A DNA stretch of 64,000 nt from Helianthus annuus. Its lineage: Eukaryota; Streptophyta; Magnoliopsida; Asterales; Asteraceae. The notes beneath the pieces were generated by a model. That model ran no database searches. It was not told the DNA's origin and saw nothing but the letters and a program-made list of their open reading frames with translations. The translations under genes and the position numbers were made by a program. This document shows positions 46,401 to 57,663 of this stretch, in pieces (position 1 is the first letter of the stretch; each line of letters starts with the position of its first letter). The stretch spans positions 79,398,693 through 79,462,692 of the forward strand of contig NC_035449.2 in the NCBI RefSeq assembly GCF_002127325.2, given 5' to 3'.

Positions 46401-46980
46401 ATCTCCTGTGCCATAATTCTGTCTCTTTGTTAGAGGCAGCTGAGAACAGACAGGTATGAGTCCTGGGGCTCTCTTTTGACATATCAACTACATAAACATT
46501 GTTACTCCTTTGAGCAACAAGTTGGGTTTTTCCATTTTTTATTATTTCTTCAATTTTTTTTAACCATTTCTGGTCCAACAATCCCACAACAATCCTTTGT
46601 GAAGAATGAGCCATAGCCCTTATCACTCATTTGTGAGACACTCAGGAGGTTGAATTTTAGATTGTCTATTAGATTGACATTTTCAAACTTAACTTTACCA
46701 GATTGAACTGTACCAGACCCCAGAACCTTCCCTTTACTATTATTACCAAAGGATATATCACCCCCTCCATGGATTTTGAAATCTTTGAGTAGGGCTCTAC
46801 ATCCTGTTATGTGCCTGGAGCCTCCACTATCTACATACCAAAGACTTCTAAGCATGCAGAAGCTCCCTGCACATGTAGTAAAAAGGTTAGTTCATTAGGG
46901 TCTCCAAAGCCAATAACGCTTTGGATGGGGTCTCAATAGTGTCTGTGTTAAGTTCAGGTGGATGGACAGTGGTTAGCTCA
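43461..46980 (-). pseudogene. Pol of the Sirevirus: protease, integrase, RT, RNase H
   Basis: Read from right to left: protease motif 'YVDSGGSRHITG' near 46830; integrase zinc region 'LWHRRLGH'; integrase core with 'HMDLFGP', 'RSDNGTEF' and, after a stop, the Glu of 'VERKNRTL' near 45905; RT with 'KARLVVQGF', 'YQMDIKCAFLYG' and active site 'YVDDIIF' near 44390; RNase H with 'SDSDFAGC' and 'DVLTKALD' to the end at 43461. RT-RNase H is one open frame of about 590 residues. Upstream there are frameshifts near 46550, 46830 and 45860, and stops at 45931, ~45860, ~45813, 45357 and 45246. It belongs to the copia superfamily (integrase before RT). Not functional. Confidence 0.9.
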
Positions 46981-46985
46981 GGGGT

Positions 46986-48668
46986 TTAAACATTTTTGGG
47001 AATGTTTTTCTCTAACCACTGTTGGGCGTCTTGCCCAATGATCTGCTGGTACCCAAAAGGATGTCTGTTCACTCTTGGTTTAGAAGGCTTTTTGTAAACC
47101 TCATAAACGTGTGGGATCCTTTGGTATGGTGGTTGACCTTTACCTCTTCGGTATTGGTTAGCAGGGGGTGCATCAGTCACCTGAATTTCTCTTTTAACAG
47201 AGGTTTGGTTCAGCTGTTTGGTAACAGCTGTTTGGACTGGCACAAACAGTGGTTGATTCTTGGTGAATTTGACAGATGGATTTGATGAACTCAAGGATGT
47301 TTTTGCAGTGTACTCATTCTTTTTTACATCAAAGGATTTGAGATACACACATTCCTGAGTTTTGTGGTTTGATTTACCATAGATGGTGCAGCTCTCAGCA
47401 GGTACAATAACACTTGTTTTGTTGATATCATATGCTTTTAGATGAAAACAGTCTTTTGTTAGATGATTCTTCTTTTCACAGAAATCATAAAACATGTTTT
47501 TAACTTTTTCTCTTCTTTTCTTCTTCTCAGACTCCTTAGCAACAGAGTTTTGAACCACTGTTGGGATGTCTTTGAGAGTAATGACCTTTGCTTTAGGAGC
47601 TTTTACACCATCAGTGGTTGTGAAGTCCATGGGTTTAAAATTTTCAAGAATGTCACATTCATCAGACCATGTGGGTTTAAATTGGTATTTATCAATTTCT
47701 TCAAAAGTTGAAGACCCCACAGTTCTTTCCAGAGTGATTTTGTTACCAAGTTTGTCAGTTATCTTAACTTCTTGGCCATTCTTGTTAGTTGGTATGATTT
47801 CAACAGAACCAACTTGATTTGCAGCATTGTTTTCAACTTCATCATTTTTTCTAAATCCAATGCCAAATTTCACATTGCTTTCAAGTTGTTTCTCAAGCAT
47901 TATCTCAAAACCTTTGCAGGATTCCACCCATTTTTCATAAGTGATTTGGGTGGATTCCAACTCCTTTTTGCAAACATGATATTTTTCTATCATTGTTTGA
48001 AGTTGGTTTTTGGTAATGCTATGCTCCTCTTTTAGACTGCAGATTTCTTTATCCTTTTCAGCCAATTTGTTTTTAAGTTCTTTTAAAGACTTCTCAAATT
48101 TGACATCATCATTCAACACTCTATCCCTAAGGTTTTCATTCACCTCTTTAATGTTAGCAAATGCTATGATGCATATGTCTGAACATAGATTTTCAAGAAC
48201 CTGAGATGATACCTTAGTTGCAGCCATCATGGCACAGTCATAAGCATGCTCTTTCTCATCAGTCACCTTCTCTTCCTTTTCACCATGGTTCTTCTTTTTT
48301 TCTTCAGACCAGGGGTCGGACAGTGGTTCTATCAGGGGTTCTGAATTTTCTCCTAGCAGTATTTCACCAGCAACTGCAGTAACCACTGCTTCAGCAACTT
48401 TGTCCACTGTTTCATCACTTGACTGTCCTTCTTCAGCTTCCAGCCCTTCCGGTGTTGACTCTAATGCCATAAAACAAAGTTCATCATTAGAAGCATCATT
48501 ATTAGCATAGAGTGCAAAATTTTCATCACCAAGTTCATCAGGCATACTGCTCCAGTCAACAAAGCCTTGGGTGAAAAAGCTTTGTTGATCTGGTTGAACC
48601 ACTATTGGAGCAACTTGTTGAGGTGCAACTGGTTGCACTTGAACCTGAGGAACAGGGGCTTGAACATA
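46986..48668 (-). pseudogene. C-terminal extension of Sirevirus gag with coiled coil and degenerate knuckles
   Basis: A 550-residue open frame in line with gag except for one TAG at 48671-48669. It begins with a Gln/Val/Pro-rich stretch, then an acidic region, then a coiled coil near 48130-47880 ('KELKNKLAEKDKEICSLK'). Two zinc-knuckle-like repeats follow near 47480-47330: 'FCEKKNHLTKDCF' and 'CTIYGKSNHKTQEC'. In each, a Cys of the CCHC pattern is replaced, apparently by Tyr in both. The basic C terminus ends at 46986. Enlarged gag proteins with extra knuckles and coiled coils also occur in elements B and C. Confidence 0.7.
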
Positions 48669-49936
48669 CTAAATTTGTGGAACAGTGGTTTGAACATAAT
48701 GCACAGGAACATGGGTTGCAGCATAGTGAGCAGTGTTAGCATGGGCTGCCGGGGTATATTGGGCATAGTGCACAGTACTTTGGTTTTGTGGTCTAGGGTT
48801 TGAGCTGGGATGGGTAATAATTGGACCAGTTGTTTGACTCCTACATTCCCTAGCAAAATGACCTAGCCTATTGCACTTATAGCACTTGATCTTTGACTTA
48901 TCCAACCCCACTTTTAAATTCCCATGTAACCCTGGGAATTTTCTCCCTATCCTTTTATAGAATTTGCTTGTTCTTACACTAAGCAAAGCCAATTGATGCA
49001 AAATGTCCATTTCTACAAGATCAGTTGGATCAAAGTGCTGTAAGTCATTGAGTTCAAAGCACAGATTATCAAAGTTCTGGCTTTCTCCATTTGCTGTGAA
49101 AGAAAGTTGGATGAGTGAGGATCAGAGTTGAAATTACCACCAGCAGTTATGTCAATAAAATGATCATAACTCTGATCCTTACTACTGCCAAACTCTTCTT
49201 GACCCAGAAGAGTTGTGTTGCCAAATGAGTAGTCATCTGCAACTTTGCCAGACTCTTGCAACTTCTTTTTCTGGTTTAACTCCCTTTCATAGGTCAGGAG
49301 TCTACCATGAAGTTGGGTAAGTGTCAGATCCTTGAATTCAACAGAATTTCTGGTCACAAATGCAATTGTATCCTATTTTTCAGGCAGTGATCTAAGAAAC
49401 CTGCTAGTTTGTGTAGATTTAGCAAATTCAACTTTAACAAGTCTTAGCTCACTAATGAGACAACTGAATCGCTCAAACTGTTGGGTTAATGAATCACCCT
49501 TAATGTGACAAAAGGTTTCATACTACTGATTCAGAATTTCCTTGTTATTTTCAATTACTTCTTCAGTCCCCCCAAATTGTTCCTTAAGTGCATCCTATAA
49601 TTCCTTGGCACTGTTACAGTGTAACAGCCCAGCATAAATTTCTTTGGGTAGTGCAGATGCAATGATGCTAAATGCTTTGGCATCCAGTTCGAATTTTTGA
49701 AAACCAGTTTCAGTATAGTTTTCAGGTTTCTTAGGTTCGAAATTCTTTGTATCCTCAGTACTCGGCACCTTTGGAACATGTGGTCCAAAGACAACCTATC
49801 TCCAACATCCGGTATTCTGTTGAGCAAGGATGTGAACCATCCTTCTCTCCCAGATGTTGTATTCATTTCGTTTCAACATGGGCGGTTTGAAAAGTGAACC
49901 GATGTTATTGTTAGCATCTTGCGATTGTGACGTCAT
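48669..49936 (-). pseudogene. Gag of the Sirevirus, core region
   Basis: Start at ATG 49936. A UBN2-like gag frame follows with four in-frame TAG codons (49798-49796, 49597-49595, 49525-49523, 49375-49373). At least two stand where Trp is expected, and one where Gln is likely. A frameshift lies near 49095. The CCHC knuckle 'CYKCNRLGHFAREC' is at about 48886-48844 and is intact. Capsid assembly would be impossible from this copy. Confidence 0.8.
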
Positions 49937-50098
49937 CCTAGTTGTTTTACAGGTACTGATTAATCAACTTTGCTCGTGATTAAACCTTACTCTATATTTC
50001 AACAAAACGAACAACTATCAGTATCAACGATTCCGAGCTGAACTATTTACGTCAAAATGATAGTTAGATAAAATTTGACTGTCCGAGCTCTGATACCA
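49937..50098 (-). other. Short leader and primer binding site of the Sirevirus
   Basis: The priming site 'tggtatcagagc' (minus, 50098-50087) is two bases from the LTR. The leader to gag is only about 150 bases and has no word array of the kind seen in elements A, B and C. Confidence 0.85.
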
Positions 50099-50100
50099 AT

Positions 50101-50831
50101 TGTTAGGATCTGAGTTTCAATTGACTGTGTTTTTGTTTGAGAATTAATGAAAATGAACAAGTAATTGTAGCGGAAACTAAATGGATACAAACTTTTATAC
50201 ACAATCAAAAAGGAGAAATGCTTTCAACACACATTTTAACATAGAACCGAATGATTGAATTTATTTCAAGATTCAATTACAATGCATGCATGTATCACAA
50301 ACTCCCCCCAGCCTGAGCTCACAGTGATTGTTCGTACAAGAAGACAAGTGGTGAAAGAGCTAATAGAACAGTACAGGGTACTGTTCAATTTATAGGCACG
50401 AGCAAACCACTGAAGCATCTTAGCTGACGTCACCATGAAAATGAGATCTAACCTCCTAACAACCTGAAACTACTGATCTAATACAAGCACTGTTTAGCTA
50501 ACTACTTATTACATTACATTACAAAAGGAAAGACTAAACTATTGCTTTCTCCTTTCACTGTTGTGACTCCAGCAGTACTTTGTTTCTTCAGCAGTGTTTG
50601 ACCCATAACAGTAGATTGATCATCAGGGCTTTAGTCTTCATCAGTCTTTATACTTGATCAGTTGTTTGTAGAACAATACTTGTATATGGACAGTGGATAC
50701 AGGCCATCAGTTGTTAGAACCACTTTCAAAGGGAGAGAATGAAACACAAACATCTGCTTATTCTGGATCCACTGTTCTGATCCAGTTTTGGCTTTAATCA
50801 TATGTTCCTTTAGTAGGGTTCAATCCCAACA
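50101..50831 (-). repeat. 5' LTR of the Sirevirus
   Basis: 731 bp, TG...CA, partner of 24049-24780, followed by target duplication 'cgttt'. Confidence 0.95.
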
Positions 50832-51149
50832 CGTTTAAACATTTTATTATTATGTTATGTATTTAAACTTGTATACTCGCCAACATTTTTTTGATCATAT
50901 TTTAATACATGTTGTAGGTTGATTAGACGAAGTGGTGAAGAAATCAAGTTAAGATGGACTTAGAAACACGCTTTAATAATAAATAATTATCATGTTTTGC
51001 TACAATTTGTCTTTGTTTGGAACAATGTATTTACTTTAGTCATTTATGAAATTTTGATTTAATTATATTGTCACAATTAATGTTATGATGCTTTGAACGA
51101 TTTGTTTTCGTCTCACTCCGATGTTTCCACCATCGGTTGGGGTGTGACA
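50832..51149 (+). mobile_element. Right piece of the 5' LTR of gypsy element G4
   Basis: Resumes at the duplicated 'cgttt' and ends in 'ggttggggtgtgaca'. It contains 'actcgccaacatttttttga' and then 'acatgttgtaggtt', a pattern shared with the LTR ends at 557-613 and 63577-63625. Confidence 0.8.
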
Positions 51150-52152
51150 AATTGGTATCAGGGCCATAACTATATGGAATTAGGAAAAGTAGGAATGATT
51201 TTACCTAATCTATAGTTTAGGAACATTATCCTTATGTGTTCTTTAAAACTATTTGCCTTCTATCTTGCTTGCTTCTTATCTATTCTCTTTTGTCTTTAAT
51301 ATACATGCCTTTCCTAAGGCTAACACAATACACACTTGGAGGCTTGGTGAAGACACTCTTATATCACTATCGAAACGACTCACCAAAATAGGGGTGATTC
51401 CCACATTTGGTGAAGACTTTCATTCAGCTATACTTGATATTTTGCATGAAATATACCCTCAAGTTAGGAGTGGTATCCATATCTTGAAGGAAATTTCCAC
51501 TTCATATTCTAGTGGACCCTTATCATTCGATAAGTACCAACCACACTAGGGTACGATGTTATCAAGCTAGGGGTGAAACCCACATCTTGATAACTAGTCC
51601 CACTCTTTGATTTTCAATCTCGCTAAAGTTTCGATTTTCCCAATCAACTAGGGACGTGTAGTAACTGGAAGGACAAATACCGTTAATCGCTTCTCGATGA
51701 GCGTATTTGTCTATTAGGCCAAATCACGTTTCCCTAACTCGAAAGGACTTCGATTTACTTTTGAATAGTCTTAGTTACATTCTGTGACAATCCAATTTTT
51801 ACGTTAAATCTCTTTTATGTTATCTCAATTTTAATGGGTTTTTACATTTGTACGTTACTTCGTTTCAAGCTTGGAGACACGAATCACACTATCCTCGCAA
51901 TCCAAAATAATAATAATCTCTCGTGAACAAATTAAATTTACAATGCTTTCATTACTGTATGTGATACCTTGTGAAATCTTGTTATGATATTATGTGAACA
52001 TTTATGTGCTATGTGATGCATTCATGAAAACAAATTACTTTAAACAAAACGTTATGATCAAGTCTCATCCATTCCTATGTTTTAAATCTCTAGAAGTCGT
52101 CTAGCCGTCACTCAAACTCAATAAGAGGTCCAAGTCCAGCTCACAAAAGAAG
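51150..52152 (+). other. G4 priming site and ~1 kb leader
   Basis: The priming site 'tggtatcagggcc' (51153-51165) has one mismatch to initiator tRNA-Met. The leader has a chance-length ORF at 51253-51549 that I do not regard as a gene. Three diverged copies of 'taggggtgaaacccacatct' start near 51389, 51474 and 51565. Confidence 0.65.
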
Positions 52153-52701
52153 ATGATGGCATTTATGGCTAAGCAGATGGCACGTGTTATTCTCGAGATC
52201 GTCAGTAAGATCAACACCACTTCTACCCCAAATTCCTCACTCGACTCCAAGATCGAGCAACCCAAACCAGTCTCTTTCAACTTCAATAACTTTTCAGCAT
52301 GCAACCCTAAGCCCTTCACTGACAATGATGGGGTGACAACAATGCTTGAATGGTTCGATAGCATTGAGGTCACTTTCATCAACAACGAGTGTCCTGAGAA
52401 TCTCAAAACTCGTAGCGCTACTAGGGTCTTCCAAGCCAGAGCCTTGGAATGGTGGACCAACGAAAGGAACATCCGCTCTAATGAGGAAGCTTATGTGTTA
52501 CCTTGGGCCGAAGTCAAGCAACTAATGATGGACGAATTTTGTCCTGCTCACGAGTAGTAAAAGCTTGAAGAAGAGTTTTGGGATCTTAAGCATATTGGAG
52601 ATGACAATCTTGCCTACACCACCCGTTTTAAACAACTAAGCTTTATCGTACCACACCTGGTGTCTACTACTGATCGTATGATCAAGAAATATATCCATGG
52701 T
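52153..52701 (+). pseudogene. Gag of gypsy element G4, N-terminal piece
   Basis: A Ty3/gypsy capsid region (Retrotrans_gag type) with 'EWFDSIEVTF', 'ARALEWWTNERN', 'MMDEFCPAHE', and after two stop codons at ~52555-52560 'KLEEEFWDLKH' and 'TRFKQLSFIVPHL'. It is cut at 52701 by element C and resumes at 60336-60340 in frame once the insertion and one target copy are removed. The true start may lie upstream in decayed sequence. It resembles the gag of the chromovirus in layout, so G4 is probably a chromovirus relative. Confidence 0.8.
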
Positions 52702-53166
52702 TGTGAGTGCATATGTCTATCGCTTGCGTCAATCGCGTATCGTAGCTGAATCCGATGTCACAAGACCAGTGCTGAAATAAGATAAAGACAAAGTTGCATG
52801 TTGAAGTTCATCCCTTACGGATGGACAACAGGTCCATTAGGACGGATGGCAAAATGTTCATCGGGATTCTGAGGTTAGTCAGTGTAGTCCATCCGTCCGG
52901 ATGGAGTCCATCCGCTAGTATATAACATCCGGATAAGGGCTGCCTATAAATAGATGTCTAGGGTCTTGGCATTTGTAACTTTTGGGTATTCTTGAGGCGA
53001 AGCTCTGCGCATCTGATCTCACATTGTATACACTGTTATATAAGTTAATAGAAATGATTGATAATTACATCTTTGTGTTCTATCCACACACGTGATTGGC
53101 TTCCGCACATTTCACGTGTCGGTACGCATTCAACTATCAAAGAATCAATCTAAATCCTGATTTCCA
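52702..53166 (+). repeat. 5' LTR of element C
   Basis: 'tgtgagtgcat' to 'ctgatttcca'. TATA box 'cctataaataga' at about 52942, downstream of several CATCCG words in both orientations. Confidence 0.88.
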
Positions 53167-53168
53167 AG

Positions 53169-53180
53169 TGGTATCAGAGC
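53169..53180 (+). other. Primer binding site, element C
   Basis: 'tggtatcagagc', two bases after the LTR. Confidence 0.92.
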
Positions 53181-53477
53181 GGGTGTTTGATTGCACGGAT
53201 TAGAGACACGAAGATTCAAGCTTATTCATCAGATTCAGAGCCGAGTTCGTCATCTTCTTCTTATATTTTTTCTTTATTCATCTTCTACACTTTCTTTTGA
53301 ACTTAAAATCTCAGATTCACAAAGATTTCACGGTTAAAATTGGCTAAATTTTCAGTATGTTGTGCGAAAATCAGTTTTAACAAACCCTACAAAGTTTCAG
53401 ATCAAATTTTAAACAAAATCATACTCAAATATGTCAAAATCATGAACTTTGGAACTAAGTTTGCTGATGTGATTGTC

Positions 53478-53693
53478 CATCCGGACGGATAGATTTTTTA
53501 GAAGTGTAAGTGTTCAAGTTTTTGTGTTGATTCGGAAATTGTACATCCGGACAAAGCTCATCCAGAAATTGTTTATCCGGACCAGATTGTTCATCCGGAA
53601 ATAGTTCATCCGGACCATAGTTCATCCGAACCAATGTCCATCCGGACCATACCTCATCCGGACCAGTTCATTCGGACAACGGCCATCCGGACG
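53478..53693 (+). repeat. Leader array of element C, CATCCGGAC word
   Basis: Ten words at 53544, 53559, 53574, 53592, 53607, 53623, 53639, 53655, 53669 and 53684 have 14-18-bp spacing, mostly 15-16. One isolated copy lies at 53478. Variants are 'catccggac', 'catccgaac' and 'cattcggac'. The same word occurs in both LTRs. It lies just upstream of the gag ATG at 53761. Confidence 0.88.
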
Positions 53694-53760
53694 AACAGAT
53701 TGTTATATTGTTTGTTTGTCAAATTTGATCAAGTGTTTAATTTTATATTTGCAAGTAAGC

Positions 53761-55203
53761 ATGGCTGAAGAATTCTATAGTGAGCTTTACAACGCGTTCA
53801 CTTCCGAGTCATCTGAGACATCAAATGTTGCACCAAAAAGCATTTCTAAAGCTCTAACCGAGAACATAAATCATGATAATGTTTACGGAACTAACTCAAA
53901 ACAACCAAAACTTGATAGTATTGAAGATTATACTTGGTGGAAGGAAAGATTTATTAACATGGCAAAAGCTTATGCTCATGAGAGTTGGTTTTGTATGGAA
54001 TTCGTGTATAGTAGGTCAGTTGATGATAAAAACGAAGAAATTCCACTTAAAATCTTATCAAATGAAGATAAAAGGAATTTTTCTCATGAACAAAGAATGA
54101 TAGTGTTAATACAACAATCAATCAGAGATGACATTTTTGCATTGCTTAATCACGACGAGTCATCAATATCTATATGGGAAGTGTTACGGGTGAAAGCTGA
54201 GGGTGGAAAACAAATCAAAAAGAATAAAATATCATTGCTTAAAAAAGAATTTGATTTGTTTGATGGTATAAAAGGTGAATCTGTGAGACAAATGATTGAG
54301 AGATTTTGTCACCTTAAAATCGAACTTGACAGGTTTGGGATAGTAAAAACCCGTGAAGAAATAATTGACAAAATCATTGAAGCTTTACCACGTGCTGATC
54401 ATTGGCAGACATTCATCTTTATTCTGAAAAATGATGTATTGTTTGATACGATTACTTCGTATCAGCAAAATGTGGGTCTTTATTACAGGGGAAGTGTACC
54501 TTCAGTGTCGACTATTCAGCCACCAAAGATTGGTACAACTTTCAGTGTCGAAAAGTCGAAAGATTCACAGAAAAGCTCATCAAGTTACAATTTAGTGTAT
54601 CATTCGTCTTCAATAGCTTCAAACTCAGAAGAACCCGATGAGATTCTCTGCAACATTGCTCTAAAATTGAAAAATTCTCCAACAATGAGCATCAATGCTA
54701 CTAAACAGCAAATGAGTTTCTTAGCATTGATTCTGAAATCTTATGAGAGTTTGGTAGCAGGGAGAATTGGAAATCCTGAGTTGACAAAAGAAGATTATGA
54801 CCAGATAGATCCAGAAGAGATGGAACTGATTGATATCAGATGGTGTTTAGCAAGCGGTATTAGAAGAGCTCAGTGTTTCATGGAGATAACAGGCAGGCAG
54901 GAACTGGGAGGGTTGTTAAGCACAAAGCTCGGATTCGATAAGTCAAAAGTGACATGTTTTCGATGTAAGCAAAAGGGTCACTTCAAAAGGGAGTATGTTA
55001 ACCGAGAAGTAGCTGATCATGGTAATCCATTCCATGATGACTATAACAAAAAGGCAATTTATCAGAAAACCAGTGAGCATACGTCCGGAAAAAGTCTAAA
55101 GCGAATTGCTGGAAGTTCATCGAAAGAGAAATCACAAGCTTTAGTGACAACTCATGATCATGCCAAACACAGATCATTCATGATGACGGAGGGTTTGGGG
55201 TGA
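53761..55203 (+). CDS. Gag of element C, knuckle damaged
   Basis: A 480-residue frame from ATG 53761 (MAEEFYSELYNAF), equivalent to the starts in elements A and B. Capsid-like blocks: 'SISIWEVLRVKAEG', 'LLKKEFDLFDGIKGES', 'RFCHLKIEL', and 'LTKEDYDQIDPEEMEL'. Compared with B it lacks about 25 residues before 'VGLYYRGSV'. The knuckle reads 'CFRCKQKGHFKREY', so the final Cys is Tyr and zinc binding is probably lost. The frame ends at 55203 through a shift; the next module continues in another frame. Confidence 0.78.
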   Translation: MAEEFYSELYNAFTSESSETSNVAPKSISKALTENINHDNVYGTNSKQPKLDSIEDYTWWKERFINMAKAYAHESWFCMEFVYSRSVDDKNEEIPLKILSNEDKRNFSHEQRMIVLIQQSIRDDIFALLNHDESSISIWEVLRVKAEGGKQIKKNKISLLKKEFDLFDGIKGESVRQMIERFCHLKIELDRFGIVKTREEIIDKIIEALPRADHWQTFIFILKNDVLFDTITSYQQNVGLYYRGSVPSVSTIQPPKIGTTFSVEKSKDSQKSSSSYNLVYHSSSIASNSEEPDEILCNIALKLKNSPTMSINATKQQMSFLALILKSYESLVAGRIGNPELTKEDYDQIDPEEMELIDIRWCLASGIRRAQCFMEITGRQELGGLLSTKLGFDKSKVTCFRCKQKGHFKREYVNREVADHGNPFHDDYNKKAIYQKTSEHTSGKSLKRIAGSSSKEKSQALVTTHDHAKHRSFMMTEGLG

Positions 55204-56154
55204 TTATATAGATGATGATGGAAATGCATTGATGGCTGTGGTGAAAGAGAGAACGAAAGAAGAGATTCTGAAAGAGAAAACGTACAAGGAAAGATGTATT
55301 GTAGACTACAGAATCAAAGAAATGCAGCAAGAGTATGAGGAAGCTAGGAGTTATCGAAGATGGGACAAGAAATGAGAGTGTTATATCAATAGCAAAGGTG
55401 AACCGGTTGTCCATCCAAGCCAAGTGGTGTATAATGACGTTCTTGCAGTAATTCCTTTGTCCGGCGAATACTATTCAAATGTCAGAAAAGATAAAGATTT
55501 TGTTAAAAAGCTGGATAAGATAATCAGAGATGTCATGACAGCAAGCCTGAGACAGAGAGATGAAGAAAGAATGAAGAAGAATGTTGAAAATTTGGTCGAT
55601 GAATTGAAGAAGGTTGCAAGAAAATGAAGAAGTGGAAGAAGAAGCTGGTGAAGAAGGTCAGAAACCAGCAGAAGAAGTTGTTACTGGAGAATAGTAGGAT
55701 GAAGAGAATTTGAAGAAGAAAGAAGAAGGTGATAAAGAGAAACATGTGAAAGTTGATGAGAAGATGGTTAATGAAGCTGATGTTGGTGAAGCTGTTGCTG
55801 AGGAACAGCAGGAAAAGGAAGCTGATCAGAAGCAGACGGCAGAAAAAGCCGAGGTGCCAATTACTGAGGTAATTTTTCAAACTGAATCTTCTGAAGTTTT
55901 AAATACAACAGTTGAATAGTGCAAGAAATGCATGGAAACATGCAGTGCTTGTACTGAAAAAGATGAAAAGTTCAGAACAAGAGATATGGAATTTACTAAA
56001 ATTGAAAAAGTTTTCAAAGATAAATGCAAAGAAATGTTTGAAAACGAAAAGGTTTTAAAAGATAATGATGAAAAGCTGACACAAAAATGTGAAGTTTTAG
56101 AAAAAGAAAATGAGATTTTGAAAAAAAAAAGTGTTCAGCAATGATTGAAGAGTT
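55204..56154 (+). pseudogene. Acidic linker and first coiled coil of element C
   Basis: Broken into short frames (55424-55627, 55710-55919, 55932-56144) by stops and shifts. Glu/Lys/Val-rich, with 'CKKCMETCSACTEKDEKF', a Cys cluster also present in element B ('PCTKCLEPCKEC'), followed by heptad-like Lys/Glu sequence. Together they match the middle of the element B polyprotein. Confidence 0.6.
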
Positions 56155-57663
56155 GATACAAAAAGAAAATGCTTTTCAAGAAATGAAAACAGAGCATGAT
56201 TCAATAAAACTTGCATATCACATTACAAAAGAGTCATATGAAGTAGTGAAAAGTCAAATGAAACTTGTTCAATCTAGATTGAAACATTGTTCTGAAACAT
56301 CAAAAACACTTAAGCGACAATATAAAATAAAACAACAAGTTTTAAATTCTTATATTGAAGAAGTTGCTGAGCTTAAACGTAAAATAGCTGATTTAGAACA
56401 AGATAATAACAAGTTGCATAATTATCACGCTTCATCATATGTTCTTGAATGTATTTTCAACATAAAACCGGATGATAAAGATTCTGAGAAAAACAAGAAG
56501 GGAGTTGGCTCAGAATATCATCAGGTTCCACCACCGTTTGAGGAAAAATTCATGTTCTATGATGACGAGAAGGTGGAAAAAGCTTTCAACATGGTTGATC
56601 AATTGCCAGATAATATAGATGTAACCTATTCTAAATCTGATGATACTAGTGATTCAGAGGTGGTAGGTAAAGTCATTGAAAATGTTTTGCAAGATGATTA
56701 TATCAAAACAGATAAGTCCGACTCACGGGATGAAAATGAGGGAAGTTTTCATGAGAGTTATCTTAAAAATTCAAAATCTGAGAAAAATGCGAATGATGAT
56801 CCGGTAGGATTGGCTTACACCATGATTGGATCGGACAGATTATTCTCAGATATTGAAGTCCCGATTCAGAATGTGATTTCGGAAAAGATTGACAAGGTTT
56901 TCAAATTGGTAGAAATTGAGAAGTCTGAAATTGACAAATTTGCTAGAAAGAGCAAGAAAACTTTTTATAACAAACCTAGTTACAGAAAGAAGAACATGAA
57001 GGCTAGGTTGGGTTATAAAAAGAAACAAAACAAAAAGAAACGGTTTGAAAAGCCATATTATCAGAAAAAGACAAACTTTGTCCATGGGACAAGTTTAGAG
57101 GAAGAGAAAGGACTCCAATTTAGACGACAGTCTAATAAAGAGTTCTATGCTCAGAAAAAGCAACAACAGGCCAAAGATGTTTCAAAAAGAACATGTTTTA
57201 AATGTAATCAAACTTGACATCTTGGTCGCAAGTGTTCAAATCCGAAGCCTGTTGCTGCTGAAAAGAAAAAGAAAGTTGAGGTTGAAACACAGAAATCAAC
57301 CAAACAAACTTCGATTCCGAAAAGATCCAAGTTTGAATCAAAACAATTTTGGAAAGCAGTGACACCCAGATTTAGGACAACACAAAGCTGGAAAACAACT
57401 GTTGATATGACAAAACCGAACCAGTTTTGGAAACCAAGAGTTGTTGAATAAAAAACAAACATTCAAATTGATTCAAGATTTTATAAAAGGAATGTTTCAA
57501 AAGGTCAAATCTGGGTGGTTAAGCAACAAAAGGTTTCTAATGATGAGAATATTAAAGAGAATGTTTTTGAAAAGAATGAAAGAAACTATCCAGTTTTACC
57601 TAGAAAGATACACATTCAGCTACATGAGTCAAAGCAGGCTTGGGTTGCTTTGTTCAAGTAATT
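56141..57663 (+). pseudogene. Coiled-coil and second zinc-knuckle module of element C
   Basis: Open 56141-57217 (358 residues), then in frame after a TGA to a TAA near 57450 and on to a stop at 57663. It starts with a long coiled coil ('QKENAFQEMKTEHDS'), then an acidic stretch ('DVTYSKSDDTSDSE'; element B has a similar 'DVTFTSSDTDHESE'), then a basic region and a CCHC knuckle. In the knuckle the TGA replaces one residue: 'CFKCNQT' stop 'HLGRKCS'. The tail is Lys/Gln/Trp-rich. The module order equals that of element B on the other strand. No pol follows. Confidence 0.7.

Larger units (their letters stand above)
24049..50831 (-). mobile_element. Sirevirus-like copia element, degraded, hosting the chromovirus
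   Basis: LTRs 24049-24780 and 50101-50831 (about 731 bp, roughly 34 differences by eye, 4-5%) are flanked by a perfect duplication 'cgttt' at 24044-24048 and 50832-50836. The order on the minus strand is priming site, gag, pol with protease-integrase-RT-RNase H, then a long extra ORF, then the polypurine tract. An extra ORF after pol is the Sirevirus arrangement. Without the nested chromovirus it is about 12.7 kb. Many TAG stops and frameshifts make it inactive. Confidence 0.92.

Noticed and set aside
51253..51549. 98-residue ORF in the G4 leader
   Set aside because: It runs across leader repeats, has no recognised motif and lies before an old degraded gag.
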